Under the pieces are notes generated by a model. It was not told the DNA's origin. It did no database searches and worked only from the letters and a program-made list of their open reading frames with translations. Shown here one piece after another: positions 31,832-42,979 of a stretch of DNA of 64,000 nt; positions within the stretch are counted from its first letter, which is position 1; each line of letters starts with the position of its first letter. Source of the stretch: Septoria linicola. Taxonomy: Eukaryota > Ascomycota > Dothideomycetes > Mycosphaerellales > Mycosphaerellaceae. Location: NCBI GenBank assembly GCA_024114885.1, contig CP099427.1, forward strand, positions 1,798,001 to 1,862,000, written 5' to 3'. Both the position numbers and the translations under genes were made by a program.

Positions 31832-32541
31832 AGCGTGGACACGCTTCCCGCACACGGTAACAGTATCTCTGTTCGTACGCTCAGACAGACTTGATCGTAG
31901 GTCACCAGCCAGCAGCATCGTGTAGTCGCCTTTTGTCTGGTCGAGACCCCGCGAAACGTCCTTGCCTAGATTGGCCGCAGAATCCACTATTCTTTGGTGG
32001 TGAGCATCAGATCTCAGGTGCACCAGCTAGGGCTGGCGATAGCACAAGGCCAAATCTATCACTAGTTATTGCTGCACTGACGGAGCATCTATGATAATTT
32101 GCATTGCTCCGAGTGAGCAGCAAATAAGCACTTCCGCCATCGTAGGTCCGGGCCAAACCAGACATTGTTAGTAGAGTGCTTGACAGCCGGATCCGAGCGC
32201 GGCGGCAACTGACGGACCATGTTGCCAAGAGACACTTATTCCCACGTTCCCGAGCTAATGTCGGCGTGCATGGGTACCGAAAGATTCTGACTTCACTGAT
32301 AGGACCAACCGATCTCGCTTCACCACACTTACACACCTGCATGAACCGGTCGTAGTTCTACTCACCACCTACGTTGCCATCGGCTCTATTCACCACGAGC
32401 CGGTCTTGCTCGAAAAACCTTGTATCCACCACTGAGATAAACGACGTAGTGAATGCTACAAGAGCTAGGTCCCGCGCACTGTCTCTCACTTCAGTCCTTC
32501 TCTCAACTCGTGTCAGCCCCAGCACGAGCAGCATCACAACC
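31832..32541. promoter_or_regulatory. Intergenic region upstream of the HAD phosphatase gene
   Basis: It holds the rcy1 3' end and the promoter of the next gene. The frame is open in phase from 32374, but the signal peptide places the start at 32542. Confidence 0.4.
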
Positions 32542-33624
32542 ATGAAGAACTCTTTCAAGATCCTCGCGGCATCAGCTGCCGTGGCCATAGCCCTGCCCAG
32601 CACTAGCAACATCACGAACCCCATTGACATTCCTCTCAAGCACTGGCCGGTCGAAGCAGCCAGCCAGCTGCGCAAGATGATCGCCGGCAATGCCAACAGC
32701 AGCAACTACGCCGTCTTCGACATGGACAACACTTCCTACCAGTTCGATCTGGAAGAGTCTCTTCTCCCATACCTCGAGAACCGCGGCATCCTCACCCGTG
32801 ACACCATGGATCAAACCCTCAAGCTCATCCCGTTCAAAGACAACGCCACAGCAAACTTCACCGAATCTCTCTTCAGCTACTACTACCGTCTCTGCGACGT
32901 CGACGACATGATATGCTACCCATGGGCCGCCCAGATCTTCTCCGGCTTCACGCTCCGCGAGCTGAAAGGCTGGGTCGATGAGCTGCTCGCTCTCAACACG
33001 ACCATTCCAGTTCAGTACTTTGACGAAGGCGTCACAATCAACGACACCGTCTCGCCACCCAAGATCTTCCGTGCTCAGGTTGAGTTGTACAATACTCTTA
33101 CAGCCAATGGTATTGATGTGTACGTCATGACCGCCGCACATGAGGAGCTTGTCCGCATGGTTGCTTCTGACCCAAAGTATGGATACAATGTTAAGCCTGA
33201 GAACGTGATTGGTGTTACTACTCTGCTGCGAAACAAGACTTCCGGAGATGTCACTACTGCACGTAAGCAAATTGAAGAGGGAACCTACGACCAAGAAGCG
33301 AATCTAGACCTTGTCATGGAGCCCTACCTCTGGACTCCCGCAACGTGGTTCGCAGGCAAATGGGCCGCGATTCTGACGTACATTGATCAGTGGAAGCGAC
33401 CTGTGCTTGTGGGAGGTGATACACCAACGAGCGATGGATACATGCTGTTCCATGGCGTTGATACGGCCAAGGGAGGCGTGCACTTGTGGGTGAACAAGTC
33501 TGCGAGCAATTGGGAGGCGATTCAGGGTATGATTAAGAATAATACGCAAGGTCAGATTGAGAACGGGAGAGAGGTGACAGCTGATAAGAATTGGGTTTAT
33601 GTTTTGCCTCAGGATATCTTGTAA
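32542..33624 (+). CDS. Secreted HAD-superfamily phosphatase (phosphorylcholine-phosphatase-like)
   Basis: 360 residues from the ATG at 32542. This start is preferred over an in-frame upstream ATG at 32374 because a signal peptide (MKNSFKILAASAAVAIALPS) follows at once. HAD motif I is AVFDMDNTSY (Asp60 and Asp62), followed by FDLEESLLPYLENRGIL as in the PchP group of phosphorylcholine phosphatases. Motif II is YVMTAAHEE, and motif III/IV is in KRPVLVGGDTPTSDGYML. Many N-x-S/T sites fit a secreted glycoprotein. Family knowledge suggests hydrolysis of phosphorylcholine or a similar phosphomonoester outside the cell; the substrate is inferred. The gene is intact and lies tail-to-tail with the broken dehydrogenase. 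Confidence 0.85.
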   Translation: MKNSFKILAASAAVAIALPSTSNITNPIDIPLKHWPVEAASQLRKMIAGNANSSNYAVFDMDNTSYQFDLEESLLPYLENRGILTRDTMDQTLKLIPFKDNATANFTESLFSYYYRLCDVDDMICYPWAAQIFSGFTLRELKGWVDELLALNTTIPVQYFDEGVTINDTVSPPKIFRAQVELYNTLTANGIDVYVMTAAHEELVRMVASDPKYGYNVKPENVIGVTTLLRNKTSGDVTTARKQIEEGTYDQEANLDLVMEPYLWTPATWFAGKWAAILTYIDQWKRPVLVGGDTPTSDGYMLFHGVDTAKGGVHLWVNKSASNWEAIQGMIKNNTQGQIENGREVTADKNWVYVLPQDIL

Positions 33625-33697
33625 GAGTGTTGCAAAGAGGCGTCGCTCTGGGAAAAATGAACAAAAGGTTTTGCAGCTTCTGAAACGGAAGGCAACA

Positions 33698-34867
33698 TCA
33701 GACCTTCACAACGATCTTGCCCGGACTTGTCAACTGCTCCAATGCGCTTAATGCCTGATCGGCTTGCTCAAACGCAAAAGTCTGCGCAATCGGAGGATGG
33801 ATCTGGTGGGTCTCCATGAACGTTGCCAACTCCTGAGCCATCTCACGACTTCCAGCTCCGAGGATGCCCTGAACTGTTCACGGCGTCAGCCACAATACCC
33901 ATCAACAAAGCAAGTATATCGTTAGACCTACTAGTCTTCGCCCCAAAGAGAAGCGACGGCATGACATTAACCGCCAAGTTCGGATCCTCAGAAAGCATTC
34001 CGACCAGCGAGACCAAACCGCCATGTCGAGTCGCCCGCAGAGTCTGCTCAATGCTCCCTGCTCCCACGACATCGACCGGAATATCGAGACACCTTTGCCA
34101 CCCGTCACTGTGAGAACTTCTGTCGCCCAGTCTGGTGTCTTGCGATAATTGATCAAATGCTTCGCTCCGAGCTGTTTTGCAACTTGCAACTTCTCATCAG
34201 ACGACGAAGTCGCTATGACTGTAGCGCCTAATTGCGGAGGCAACCTGCAAACCATACATCAACATCAACTGATCAAGCACCAACCCAAAGTCTCATGAAA
34301 TAATTAACTCACCTGTATAGCATAACAACTCACCCCTCCAGTCCCCATCGTCAACACCGTCATCCCCTCTTCCCACCCCCATCAACCCACACCTCAACGC
34401 ATTTCCAAGCCGTAACACCAGCCGTATAAATCGTACTACCCTCCTCCATCGTCAAGCCCTCCTCCGGCGCTCTGATCAATCGATCATCGTCAGCTACAAC
34501 GGACTTCTGCAACGTCCCATCGACATCTCCGCCTCTGAGAGTCTTGAAGATGTCAAAGTCTCGAGGATCAGAGCCAGTGTGCCAGGTATTGGGATGGAAG
34601 AAGACGCGATCGCCGGGCTGCCAGATGGAGTTTGGGCCGGTGGATTCGAGGATACCGGCGCCGTCGCAGCAGGGGATGAGATTGGGTTTGGCGGGGACGA
34701 TGTAGTTTGGGTCGTTGTTGGTGACGAGGATGTCGCGGTAGTTGAGGGAGATGGCTTGGATGCGGACGAGGGCTTGGTTGTGTGAGACGGGGTTGGGGTG
34801 GAGATGTTGGTGAGGGTGAGTTGCCGGGGGGGGGGGGGGGGGTGATCTGCCAGGCTTGGTTTGCCAT
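33698..34867 (-). pseudogene. Zinc-type (MDR) alcohol dehydrogenase / quinone oxidoreductase pseudogene
   Basis: The whole protein can be followed from MANQAWQI at 34867 to LTSPGKIVVKV at 33698, but only by changing frame repeatedly. Recognisable MDR blocks are ISLNYRDILVTNNDP, LIPCCDGAGILESTG, WQPGDRVFFHPN, MTVLTMGTGGVSCYAIQ, GATVIATSSSDEKLQVAKQL, ATRHGGLVSLVGML and FAFEQADQALSALEQL. Two introns are still recognisable (gtgagt...tttgcag and gtaggt...gaacag). At least five small insertions break the frame: AC near 34780, A near 34402, G near 34378, A near 34231 and TC near 34087. A 17-nt C run (on this strand) at 34826-34842 adds another. Not a working gene as it stands. Sequencing error in homopolymers could explain some of the lesions, but hardly all. 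Confidence 0.88.
34826..34842. repeat. 17-nt G/C homopolymer tract
   Basis: Seventeen consecutive G on the plus strand, within the 5' coding end of the dehydrogenase pseudogene. Such a tract is prone to slippage in vivo and to miscalling. Confidence 0.9.
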
Positions 34868-35415
34868 TGTTGTGATCAGGAGAGAAGGATATGGTAGAGG
34901 TAGACTGCTAATGGTGTTGCTCTTGAAATGCGAGCGTCTCGGTATTCGCTAAGTTGAGTGATGGTTATCTCCATTGCTGCACCACTTCTCGAATCGCATT
35001 TCAAAGCATGGTCTGCGAGATAGCTGTGCGATAGGCGTATCGTGCTATACATCGAAGATGATAGCAATACCGAGCCGCTCGTTAGCTATAATGTCGTGCT
35101 ACGAGGTGTGTTGGCTTACAAATGCGTAGGCATCGCAGGATCGGCCGCTCGGGGTGTTCGCTGCGGCCGCCCATGCCGGCCGGCTTCAGATCTTGTTGTT
35201 GGACACGCTGAAAATGAAACAGAGAGATAAGCACGATACAGAGTGAAGTGAATTTCCACCAAGATTCTCCTAGTCCAGGCGCACTCTGCTTGTCCTCGTC
35301 AACAATTCATGTCCTACTGCGCAGATACTTGCTGGCAGAAGAAGCCATAAACCAGAGACAGCGAACACCCACTCATGACACTGCGCATGATTTCAGGCCC
35401 TTCATCTTCCCGCGT
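34868..35415. other. Intergenic region
   Basis: Between the dehydrogenase start and the BTB gene 3' end, both on the minus strand. No coding sequence is supported. Confidence 0.4.
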
Positions 35416-36625
35416 CTACTCCTCGTCCAAAGAGGCATACTTCGCAATCGCAAGTTCTCGCTGCTTCCTGAAGATGTCTCGTGGAGGGTCATCGAACCGC
35501 CCATGGCCGGCCAGACCTGGGTCCAGAAGCGGATGGAGGCTGCGATGGGTCTGATATGGAGCACGTCCAAGAGAATCGTCAAATAACAAATCATATTCCA
35601 CAACCCCGTCAACGTCGTCGAGAGCACATCCCTCAACCTCGAGGGCACGATCTTGGCCTAAAGCTAATCAGCCTTCAGTAAGCTCGCCGCTTCCGGCGGG
35701 TATACGGATAGTCTGATGACTGCTCCTTACCTCCTCCGACTCCCAATGTCGTGCCGGTGCCCATGATCATATCCACGCCCAGATCTGGGAACTTCTCAAT
35801 CAGTCCGAGCCACTTCTTCTTCTCCAACTGCTTCTTGATGTCTGCTGGTAGGGCTGTCCAAATCTTGACCACCGAGGCACGGAGACCGGGCTCGGTCGGG
35901 TTGCTGTTTTCGTAGATGTACTGCACAGCGGCGAACCACACGGTCTCGTCAGCAGTCGAGATACTGCCTTTTCTGCCATAGTACTGGTCGCGATCAAACT
36001 TTGGGCAGTCGCGCTCGAAGTACTTGCATGCGAGGACCTTGAGGTCGGGAATATCGTACTGTTGTTTTTGTCCTGGGTCAGCACGTTGCCTACTGGCCGC
36101 AGATGGTTGGGAGTAAATGGATTTACCTTGTCTGCAGCAACCCAGACTCTGGCGTGGAAAAGCACATCGACTTCCTGCTGCTTTCCCCCGGTCACTTCTA
36201 TCACTTCGCTTCTGTGTGCCTGGGTAGAGACGTATCCTCGCTCAGTTATGTAGTAACCATAGTCGAAATGGCGGAAGTGATCAACCATAGCTTCGACAGT
36301 GCTGAGCTCATCTCCTTGGAGGTAGATGCGGCTCTCCTTGTTTTGCTGTGCTAGTCAGGCTGATGAAAGGCAGTGCTTCGTGAGAGGGATACATACAGGC
36401 CAGTTGCTGTCAAGTAGGTTGGCGAAGTAGCCAGAATGGAGACGAAGAAGGGTTCGGGGCACTTTGAAGTCCTGCCCGGAGCAAGAGATGGTGAAGTCGG
36501 CTCGACCAGGCTCGGTGGCGAAGCTGTGCAGTCGTTAGTAGCGGTTCGCTGGCGTGCATCACAGATTTGGCGTACCGCTGCAATTTCTTCAAGAAGTTGG
36601 GACCGGGCTTTGCTGATGTCGACAT
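35416..36625 (-). CDS. BTB/POZ domain protein
   Basis: Five exons (36576-36625, 36397-36523, 36127-36345, 35731-36058, 35416-35663) join in phase to 323 residues. The first intron has a textbook branch site (ctactaacgac). The BTB fold reads ADFTISCSGQDFKVPRTLL, LHSGYFANLLDSNWP, IYLQGDELSTVEAMVDHF and, after the third intron, VWVAADKYDIPDLKVLACKY, the last being the typical fungal BTB helix. The C-terminal 80 residues are specific and end LAIAKYASLDEE. Fungal BTB-only proteins are mostly of unknown function; some bind Cul3. No BACK, Kelch or DNA-binding domain is seen. The gene is intact. Confidence 0.85.
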
Positions 36626-36922
36626 CGTTGCTGTGAGTGTGATTGATGATGTTGTGTGGGTGTGAATTGTAAGTCGAGAGAAGGCAAGAGGTGAAGCTCT
36701 TATACCGCCTCCCGCCTGGCAGCAAACGAAAGTGAATCTTTGTCTGAGACATGTGAAGGACATGAAACTGCGTGTCTTCTCCTTTTGTTCTATCATTACA
36801 TCCAATCATCACAATCTCAGGGAATTTCGGGTATGCCGTAACACCATGCTCGTCGTGCTGTACTGTATCCGACGCTCGTCCCGCTGTACAATGCATTATA
36901 ATCAATAAGCAACCAATCGATC

Positions 36923-37875
36923 CTAAAAGTTCGTGCTCGACGCGTTGTTCTGTGAAGGCGGGTAGTATCGCCCGTTCTGCTCGCCATACTGCGCATTCGC
37001 GTATGCAGGTGCGGCAGTTCCATTAGTGCCGCCACTCGTGTACACAGGACCACCCATCATGTTTCCGTTCGCTTCCGTGTTCATGGCCATCTCGTCGTCT
37101 GTGCGCTTGACGGGTGGGAGGTAGCGATCGCTCTTGTGCCTCGTCCTGGTTGCAGGCAGGAAGTCGATGATGAAGCTCCATTGGTAGAAGATGTAGATCA
37201 GGCTGATGACCCATTCCAGGACAGCGGCACGCTGGTAACGCCCTTGCTGGCCCATGACTGCAAAGGAAACGGCCAATGCGATCTCGACCAAGATGAAGCC
37301 CAGTTTGATCCAGAAGGAAGCGGCAAGAATGCGCTGATCGCGGTAGTGGATACCGAGTCGCTGGTATTCGGCACAGATGAAGATGGCTGATACTATGTAG
37401 CCGGCGATGAAGACGACCAACATGGCCTGGTGGACATTCGAGTAGCGCACGGTATCGAAGATGGTGAGCAGGATGAGTCCGGCGGCTCCCACCATGGCGG
37501 CAACGATTGCGAGTGAGCTCAGAATCTTCTCCGACTTGCTGTAGTTCTGGGTGAGACGACCCTTGTGTCGCAGCCATCGTTCGCTGACAAAGGCCAAGTT
37601 GAAGACCACGACGGAGGTCGCGCTCCCTGCGATGAAGAGCGGCTTGCCCCAGCTCGTCGCTCCAATGTCCGAGATGTACGGATAGGTCTGTCCTGCATTG
37701 AAGCTCGAGTATATGGGACTGCCAATGACGACCCATCGGATCAGCATTGCCAGAAGTGTGCCTGTATTGTGCGCCGTCAGCTGTACGTGCTACGATTGCC
37801 CATGTGTTTTCATGTCGTACCGAGCCATACGCAGCCGGCGAACAGCGGCAGGAACCAATATGATAGTCCGAACAT
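36923..37875 (-). CDS. Frag1/DRAM/Sfk1-like multispanning membrane protein
   Basis: Two exons (37821-37875 and 36923-37761; gtacga...atacag) give 297 residues. The N-terminus MFGLSYWFLPLFAGCVWLG starts the first helix. Five further helices follow, with PYISDIGATSWGKPLFI after the first loop, the hallmark of the Frag1/DRAM/Sfk1 family, and LIYIFYQWSFIIDFLP at the end. A hydrophilic tail of about 80 residues is rich in Asn, Gly and Tyr. Yeast Sfk1 helps place the PI 4-kinase Stt4 and controls lipid asymmetry at the plasma membrane; a similar role is inferred. The gene is intact. Confidence 0.82.
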
Positions 37876-40316
37876 CGTGCCCTGTTATTCAATAGTGTAC
37901 GTGCGCCCGCTTCCCACTTTTGTCGTGTGGTGGTCGTGGTGGTGAGAACGGGGATGCGCCTAAGTTAGCAATAACCACACAGCAGCGAGCCCGAGCGCGA
38001 CTGATGTGCTGTGCTGCAGCACTTCTCGTCGTGGCAGTGAGGCGCTGTCAGTCAGCTTGTGGGACAGGAAACAGAAGAGAAAGACGAGCACAAAAGCAGG
38101 CGGTGCACGAAACAAGTACCAAGTTACACTCCTCGCAGACACTGCTACTGCTACGGGCCTAGTGCGATGCTGTTGTTTCTCATCATCGCAAATCCTCACG
38201 TCGCGACGTCGTCCGGACACGCCAATTGGCTGCTCCGATGACGTCGTCAGCAATCTCTCGCGCTGGAGACATGACTTTTCCCGGATATCGGCGGATCAGT
38301 CTGTCGCAACGGTTTGAAATCGCCGCTCATCCGTCGTGCTGTCTCTGCTTCTGCCTTGATAGCCGTCGCCTCGTCGCCTCTTGGCTGTCGATGATGGTGA
38401 TGTGTCGGCGTGGCTTTGCTGTGCACTGGATGCATGCATGATGCGCAGAGGGAAGAAGAGGAATGCATGCCGGCACATGCAGAGTAGTCCGATGGCGCGT
38501 TCACGGCTCGGCAGATCTGGCTGCCAGCATGTGCATCCTTTGAGACGTCCTCTGTTCACTCGATCAATACACAATAGCCATGCTCCTACCCGAGACCACA
38601 GATTGATTGTGGGACATAGAAATCACAGATAGCGTGACGTGGTAGGTACGACTGATGTGCCCTGTTCGACAATAGGCTCAGTCCATGGAGCGGTCAGTGA
38701 AGTCTGTTGCGACATCTCATAATCATCATCTCTGTCCTGGTTGGTCTCCGCGCAAACCACTCATCATCTGGGCGCAACGACAAAATCACAAGCTCAAGAC
38801 AAAACTTCCACAATCATGACTTGGGATATCGTCCATGTCACGGGGTGATATCAGCTTTTGTGCGAGGCGGGAGACCATCTGTCGAGCAATCGAGCGTGAT
38901 ACCGTGTCTATCTGTTCCCTCCTCCCAACCTCAACCTCCGACCATCCTGTCCAAATCGCTTCTACGCAGCCGTCCTATACATGTCCTGGAAGAAGCACGG
39001 CCATTGTTCACCTTGTGTACGATGGACAGTGCGAATTGTAGAAGCTGGCAAGTGTGGTCGTTGGACGGAGAAAGAGCTGAACGATCTAGGCAGGTCCGTC
39101 GATCAGAGGAAGGAACTCGAGATCCTACGTTACCACAACATATACATAGCGCTGCGAACATATGGTGTGCACTCACTGCAGCGCAAGCATCACAAGTGCT
39201 TCTAGAATTTCTCACAAGACCAATTTCTCCTGAACATGTGCAAGCGATCCATACGCGAAACCATGTTCTCTGTCTCAATATTGCCCACATCAAGGAGGCG
39301 CATTGAGCAAGGAAAATGGCTACGTAGCGACTGCACGACTTTGGCGTGGTCTCGCAAATGCTGCAGCAGCCGTCTTTGTCAAAAGTCTCAGAGAGAGAGA
39401 AGGCAAAAAGGACTACCATTGCTCTGACTCTGAGGAGGAGGAGTAGATTCCAGTGTCAAGCTTCTGGAAAGTGCGATGAGTGGTCGACCTGGATCCGCAG
39501 ACACCACGTGCGCCTCGAACCGTGGTACACTCACCGAACTCGATCGATACATATATATTCACGCGCAGTTTCTGCTCCTCCTAGAGTTTACCAATAGTGC
39601 CACCTTCGCATCGACTCCCAAATGGCTGCCTCCATAATGTCCGTCTCGAGACAGCATCAGATTGCTGTGCCTGACGGGGAGTCCACCTTGAGCAGCCATG
39701 CAGAACAATATGAGCGAGAATACATCAAATAGCGAGTGATATCTCGGCCGCGATGGCATAGGTCTTTCATCACGGCGTCCGCCAGCTCCAATTTCGAGCA
39801 AAGTATATACTTCAGCCTACGACCACCATGCAACACCAGCGTGCTTGTCTATTTTATGCATAGGGACAGTTTTGATCCTGGCGCCAGAGTTGCGCTCAGT
39901 ACGGCGTTCCACAAAGCCAACCCGAATCTTGTACTGGAACAACGCCGCCACTTCATGGTATGCTGCCCAGAGCGGCGCTTTACGGAACAGAACTTTTTGC
40001 ACGACCCGTCAAATCTGCACGATCTGCTTTCAACGCACAAGAAGCTTTGTGCCTGGATCGAGAACACAGCCGAGACGTCGAGGACTAGTGAGGAAATCAC
40101 TAAGTCGTACTTTCGTGGCACACCTCTAAGCGCAATGGACATTGTGATGCCGACACTAAGGGCACTCACTATGCTCATGTGGCCTGGAAAGGGAGACAGC
40201 GACAAGACAAATGTCGCAAGGGATCAAGGCATCCAATCGCCAAATCGAATGATCCAGCCGCACGCAATCATCCCGGCTTGTCGCTGTTCCACCATCCTAA
40301 TCAGCACTATCCTTAC
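37876..40316. other. Large region without a supported gene
   Basis: About 2.4 kb. The left end is the promoter of the Sfk1-like gene. Several open frames of 60-230 codons occur, including one on the plus strand at 39736-40419 that runs into the GH43 3' end. None has domain motifs or splice support. No repeat or RNA gene was recognised. Confidence 0.4.
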
Positions 40317-41442
40317 TCAAGGCTTCGTGAACACAATCTTGCCAGCAGAGTCGAAGAAGATCTCCTTCACCTTCACCTGCCTCAGCCAGTCCACGCCGCC
40401 GGAAGCCTTGCTGTCGTGATAGAACAGCCACCAGCGACCTTGATGCTCGACAATGCTGCCGTGCGTAGTCCAGCCACTGACTGGCTCGAGAAGTCGACCT
40501 TGGTATGTAAAGGGGCCGTATGGATTGTTGCCCATGGCATACACCAGATAGTGCGTGGTGCCTGTAGAGTAGGTAAGACTGTAGAGTAGGTAAGATAGTA
40601 CTTGTCTCCACGGTGATGCATCCAGGGCTAGCGCCGGAAGGTCAGCACGTAAGCTGCGTGATGAAGCAACATTCGGGAGAGATATGCAACTTACACCTTC
40701 AAAGAACCTCCGGTCCCTTATCCGTCGCCTGAATCGGCTTCTCCGTCTCCGGCGCCAAAATCACCAAATCCCTCGGACTCTCCCCCAGCGTATGCATCGT
40801 ATTACTCAACCTCGCAATCTGCGGACTCAACGCATTCCCCGTCTCAGGCTCCTTCTGCCCTGCCCACGCAGGATCATACCTCGACTTGTTCTGCCAGCAC
40901 TGCAGCTGTCCTCCATGCAGACCTCCCCACATCAGATACGGCACTCCATTTGGTGCAGTGTATGCCGCAGGATCGATACTGAATGTTCCAGGGATGAAAC
41001 TCTCATCCGCTTTGAAGAGGCCACTGGGACTTCGTGAGACTGCGACGCCAGTGCGGAAGAGGTTGTTCTTGTCGCGGGCAGGGAAGAATTAGGAGTAGTA
41101 CCATCCATCACGGTATGCAACTTCGGGAGCCCAGAGTTGGTGGGAAGCCCAGGGGACGTCTTCGAGTTTGAGGGCGATGCCGTGGTCGGTGATGGGGCTG
41201 CCGATGGAGTTGTTGAAGCTGAAAACGTGGTAGTCTCGCATGGCGAAGTGGTCGCCTTCGCTGTTTGGTGGGACTCCCGCGTCGATGTCGTGAGAGGGGC
41301 AGAGGTAGAGGCGTCCGCCGTGGTTGTAGGCGGAAGGGTCGGCGGTCCATTGGTTTGTGATCAAAGGTACATCGTTTTGAGCTGTTGTTGGGGCTGTGAG
41401 GTACAGCAGAGCCGCTGTGGCGTAGGAGAGGGAGGCTTTCAT
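40317..41442 (-). pseudogene. Secreted GH43-family glycosidase pseudogene
   Basis: A signal peptide (MKASLSYATAALLYLTAPTTAQ) is followed by GH43 motifs: WTADPSAYNHGGRLYLCPSHD with the base Asp, LWAPEVAYRDGWYY, GTFSIDPAAY, FFEG joined to PWMHH with the acid Glu, and EPVSGWTTHGSIVEH. Relatives act on arabinan or xylan side chains. Three lesions are visible. An in-frame TAA lies at 41089-41091 directly after DGWYYS, and the protein continues as FFPARDKNNLFRTGVAV. One extra G lies near 40711. A 17-bp tandem duplication at 40562-40595 shifts the frame after KYYLTYS. One intron (gtaagt...gcgctag, 40628-40694) is still intact. The catalytic residues are all still encoded, so inactivation looks recent. 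Confidence 0.9.
40562..40595. repeat. 17-bp tandem duplication
   Basis: Two perfect copies of ctgtagagtaggtaaga lie head to tail at 40562-40578 and 40579-40595. One copy is enough for the GH43 reading frame; the second is the frameshifting insertion. Confidence 0.95.
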
Positions 41443-41983
41443 GCTGGTTTGTTGTTCTTTGCCGGTTGTTCTGGTAAGTCGTTGTGTTTAGACTTGTTCT
41501 GGAGTGACTGCTTTTAGGCTTTATAGTCAATCCGATTGTTGACAGCATGTTGTCTTGACGAGGAAGGCATGCAATTCCAATACAGGCTGAATGTCGATCG
41601 CAGCTAGTGAGCCCAAGGCGCTATCTACTCGCATGACTGTGTCGCGGAATTTCGGGCGCGCAGCTCTGGTATCGCCAAGGCTCCGTCGTGAATCGACTGT
41701 GGGGGATGAGCAGTAAAGTGGACGGAATTGGGCAAAGGAGTAAGCTTAGAAGCGGTCTAGTCTGGGGAAACACTGATCTTACACGAGGAGATATTAGCCG
41801 AAAAGCGTGGTGTTGTTGTCCCTACTGGAATGATAGGGCAGGCGCCAAGCCATGTCACTCTTCTAGTTGTAGTGCTGAGAGTGTTTCCGGAGGGGCTATC
41901 ATGTAGCCTTCCGGCTGAACAGTGCTATGTCTTCGGCCACTGAATGTCGTCAGATCTGTCGTGTTCTGTAAGACAGCAGCATC
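41443..41983. other. Intergenic region
   Basis: Upstream of the GH43 pseudogene. Nothing coding is supported. Confidence 0.35.
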
Positions 41984-42815
41984 TTATTGTTGGAGAAATT
42001 TCAAAGGCCAATGGACCAGATCCTCGATGCGATGAAACGATTTTCGTGCCGGAATCGTGCGCAGAATTCTACGCTGAAGCCATAGCATGACCTGCGTTGG
42101 CTTCTCGCTTGCAATCCCCACATCCTTAACGATGTATACACCGTCAGCTTTGGGTGCGTCTTGCCTTTGTATAGCTAAACTTGGCGACACCACCTTTGAG
42201 CAAGGAGAGTTGGTACGACCCCAAGCAGGATGTTGATGCTGCCGTGTAGTGCAGCAAGCACAATAGACACTGGTGAGTTTGCATGCCAAATTGGTCGGGA
42301 TGTATCCTCAATCACGAAGTCTTGTAGCTGTCCGTTCTTGCCCAAAGGCTGACATGCTTCGTTTGCCACAGCATTCATCCGAAATCTATCCAGATGAAGG
42401 CATGATATCTTTGTCCATAGTGACTGAAAGGGATTTCCTTATTTGGACGACAGTATGCACTCGTCAGTGCGTCGCGCCCGCTTGCGGTGGATCAGCAATT
42501 TCTCCAGGGAGAGTCGTGTTGGAGACAACGTCTCGCTGCTTGCCCAAATGGTAGCCTGTGATGAAGGTGTGGCAGCTCGTTCATGCGATCTGTGAACTTA
42601 TCGCGAAACTCACTGGGCATGAGCGGTGGCAACGATAGGATTTGCAGAAAGCATCGGGAAGCCGATCGCACCGGAGTGATTGTTGCGAGCTCTGAGCGGG
42701 ATATGCCAGGCTGGCAGTGGTCTTCTTAAAAACTCGGGTGAGTGAAAGAGGCGGTCGCCTTCGAGAGTCTGGAATCTTTGCTCTGCAAACAAGGCGATTG
42801 GCAGTTCTTGCAGCT
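41984..42815 (-). pseudogene. Unassigned coding-like fragments, possibly a decayed multi-exon gene
   Basis: Several minus-strand stretches read like protein. After a good acceptor (ttgtag near 42815) comes LQELPIALFAEQRFQTLEGD, continuing to AWHIPLRARNNHSGAIGF, with a gtgagt donor near 42617. Next is an open stretch at about 42429-42575 (SLEKLLIHRKRARRTDECIL), then one at 42175-42378 containing WHANSPVSIVLAALHGSINI, and a frame at 41984-42289. They cannot be joined into one frame without extra stops. The family is not recognised. It may be a degraded gene or a gene with exons I cannot resolve. Confidence 0.25.
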
Positions 42816-42979
42816 ACAATCGAATTTTGCCCACAGTCCGACGGCAATCTGCGCAAGCCAGGGCGGGATCATCAGATAGTTTTCAGTGCGGATTGATGCT
42901 CGTCTCGAGAGTCATGACGAGTCGTCCATCCTTGTTCAAGAAGTGGTGCGTGAGAAAGCGGCTGGACGAAAACTCATGC

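Noticed and set aside
33866..33930. An extra G near 33867 as a further frameshift of the dehydrogenase
   Set aside because: With the gtaggt donor and gaacag acceptor the exons join in phase (KT then IQGILGAGSREM), so no lesion is needed there.
39736..40419. 227-codon plus-strand open frame
   Set aside because: No recognisable motif; it runs antisense into the GH43 3' end, and its last part is the complement of GH43 coding sequence.
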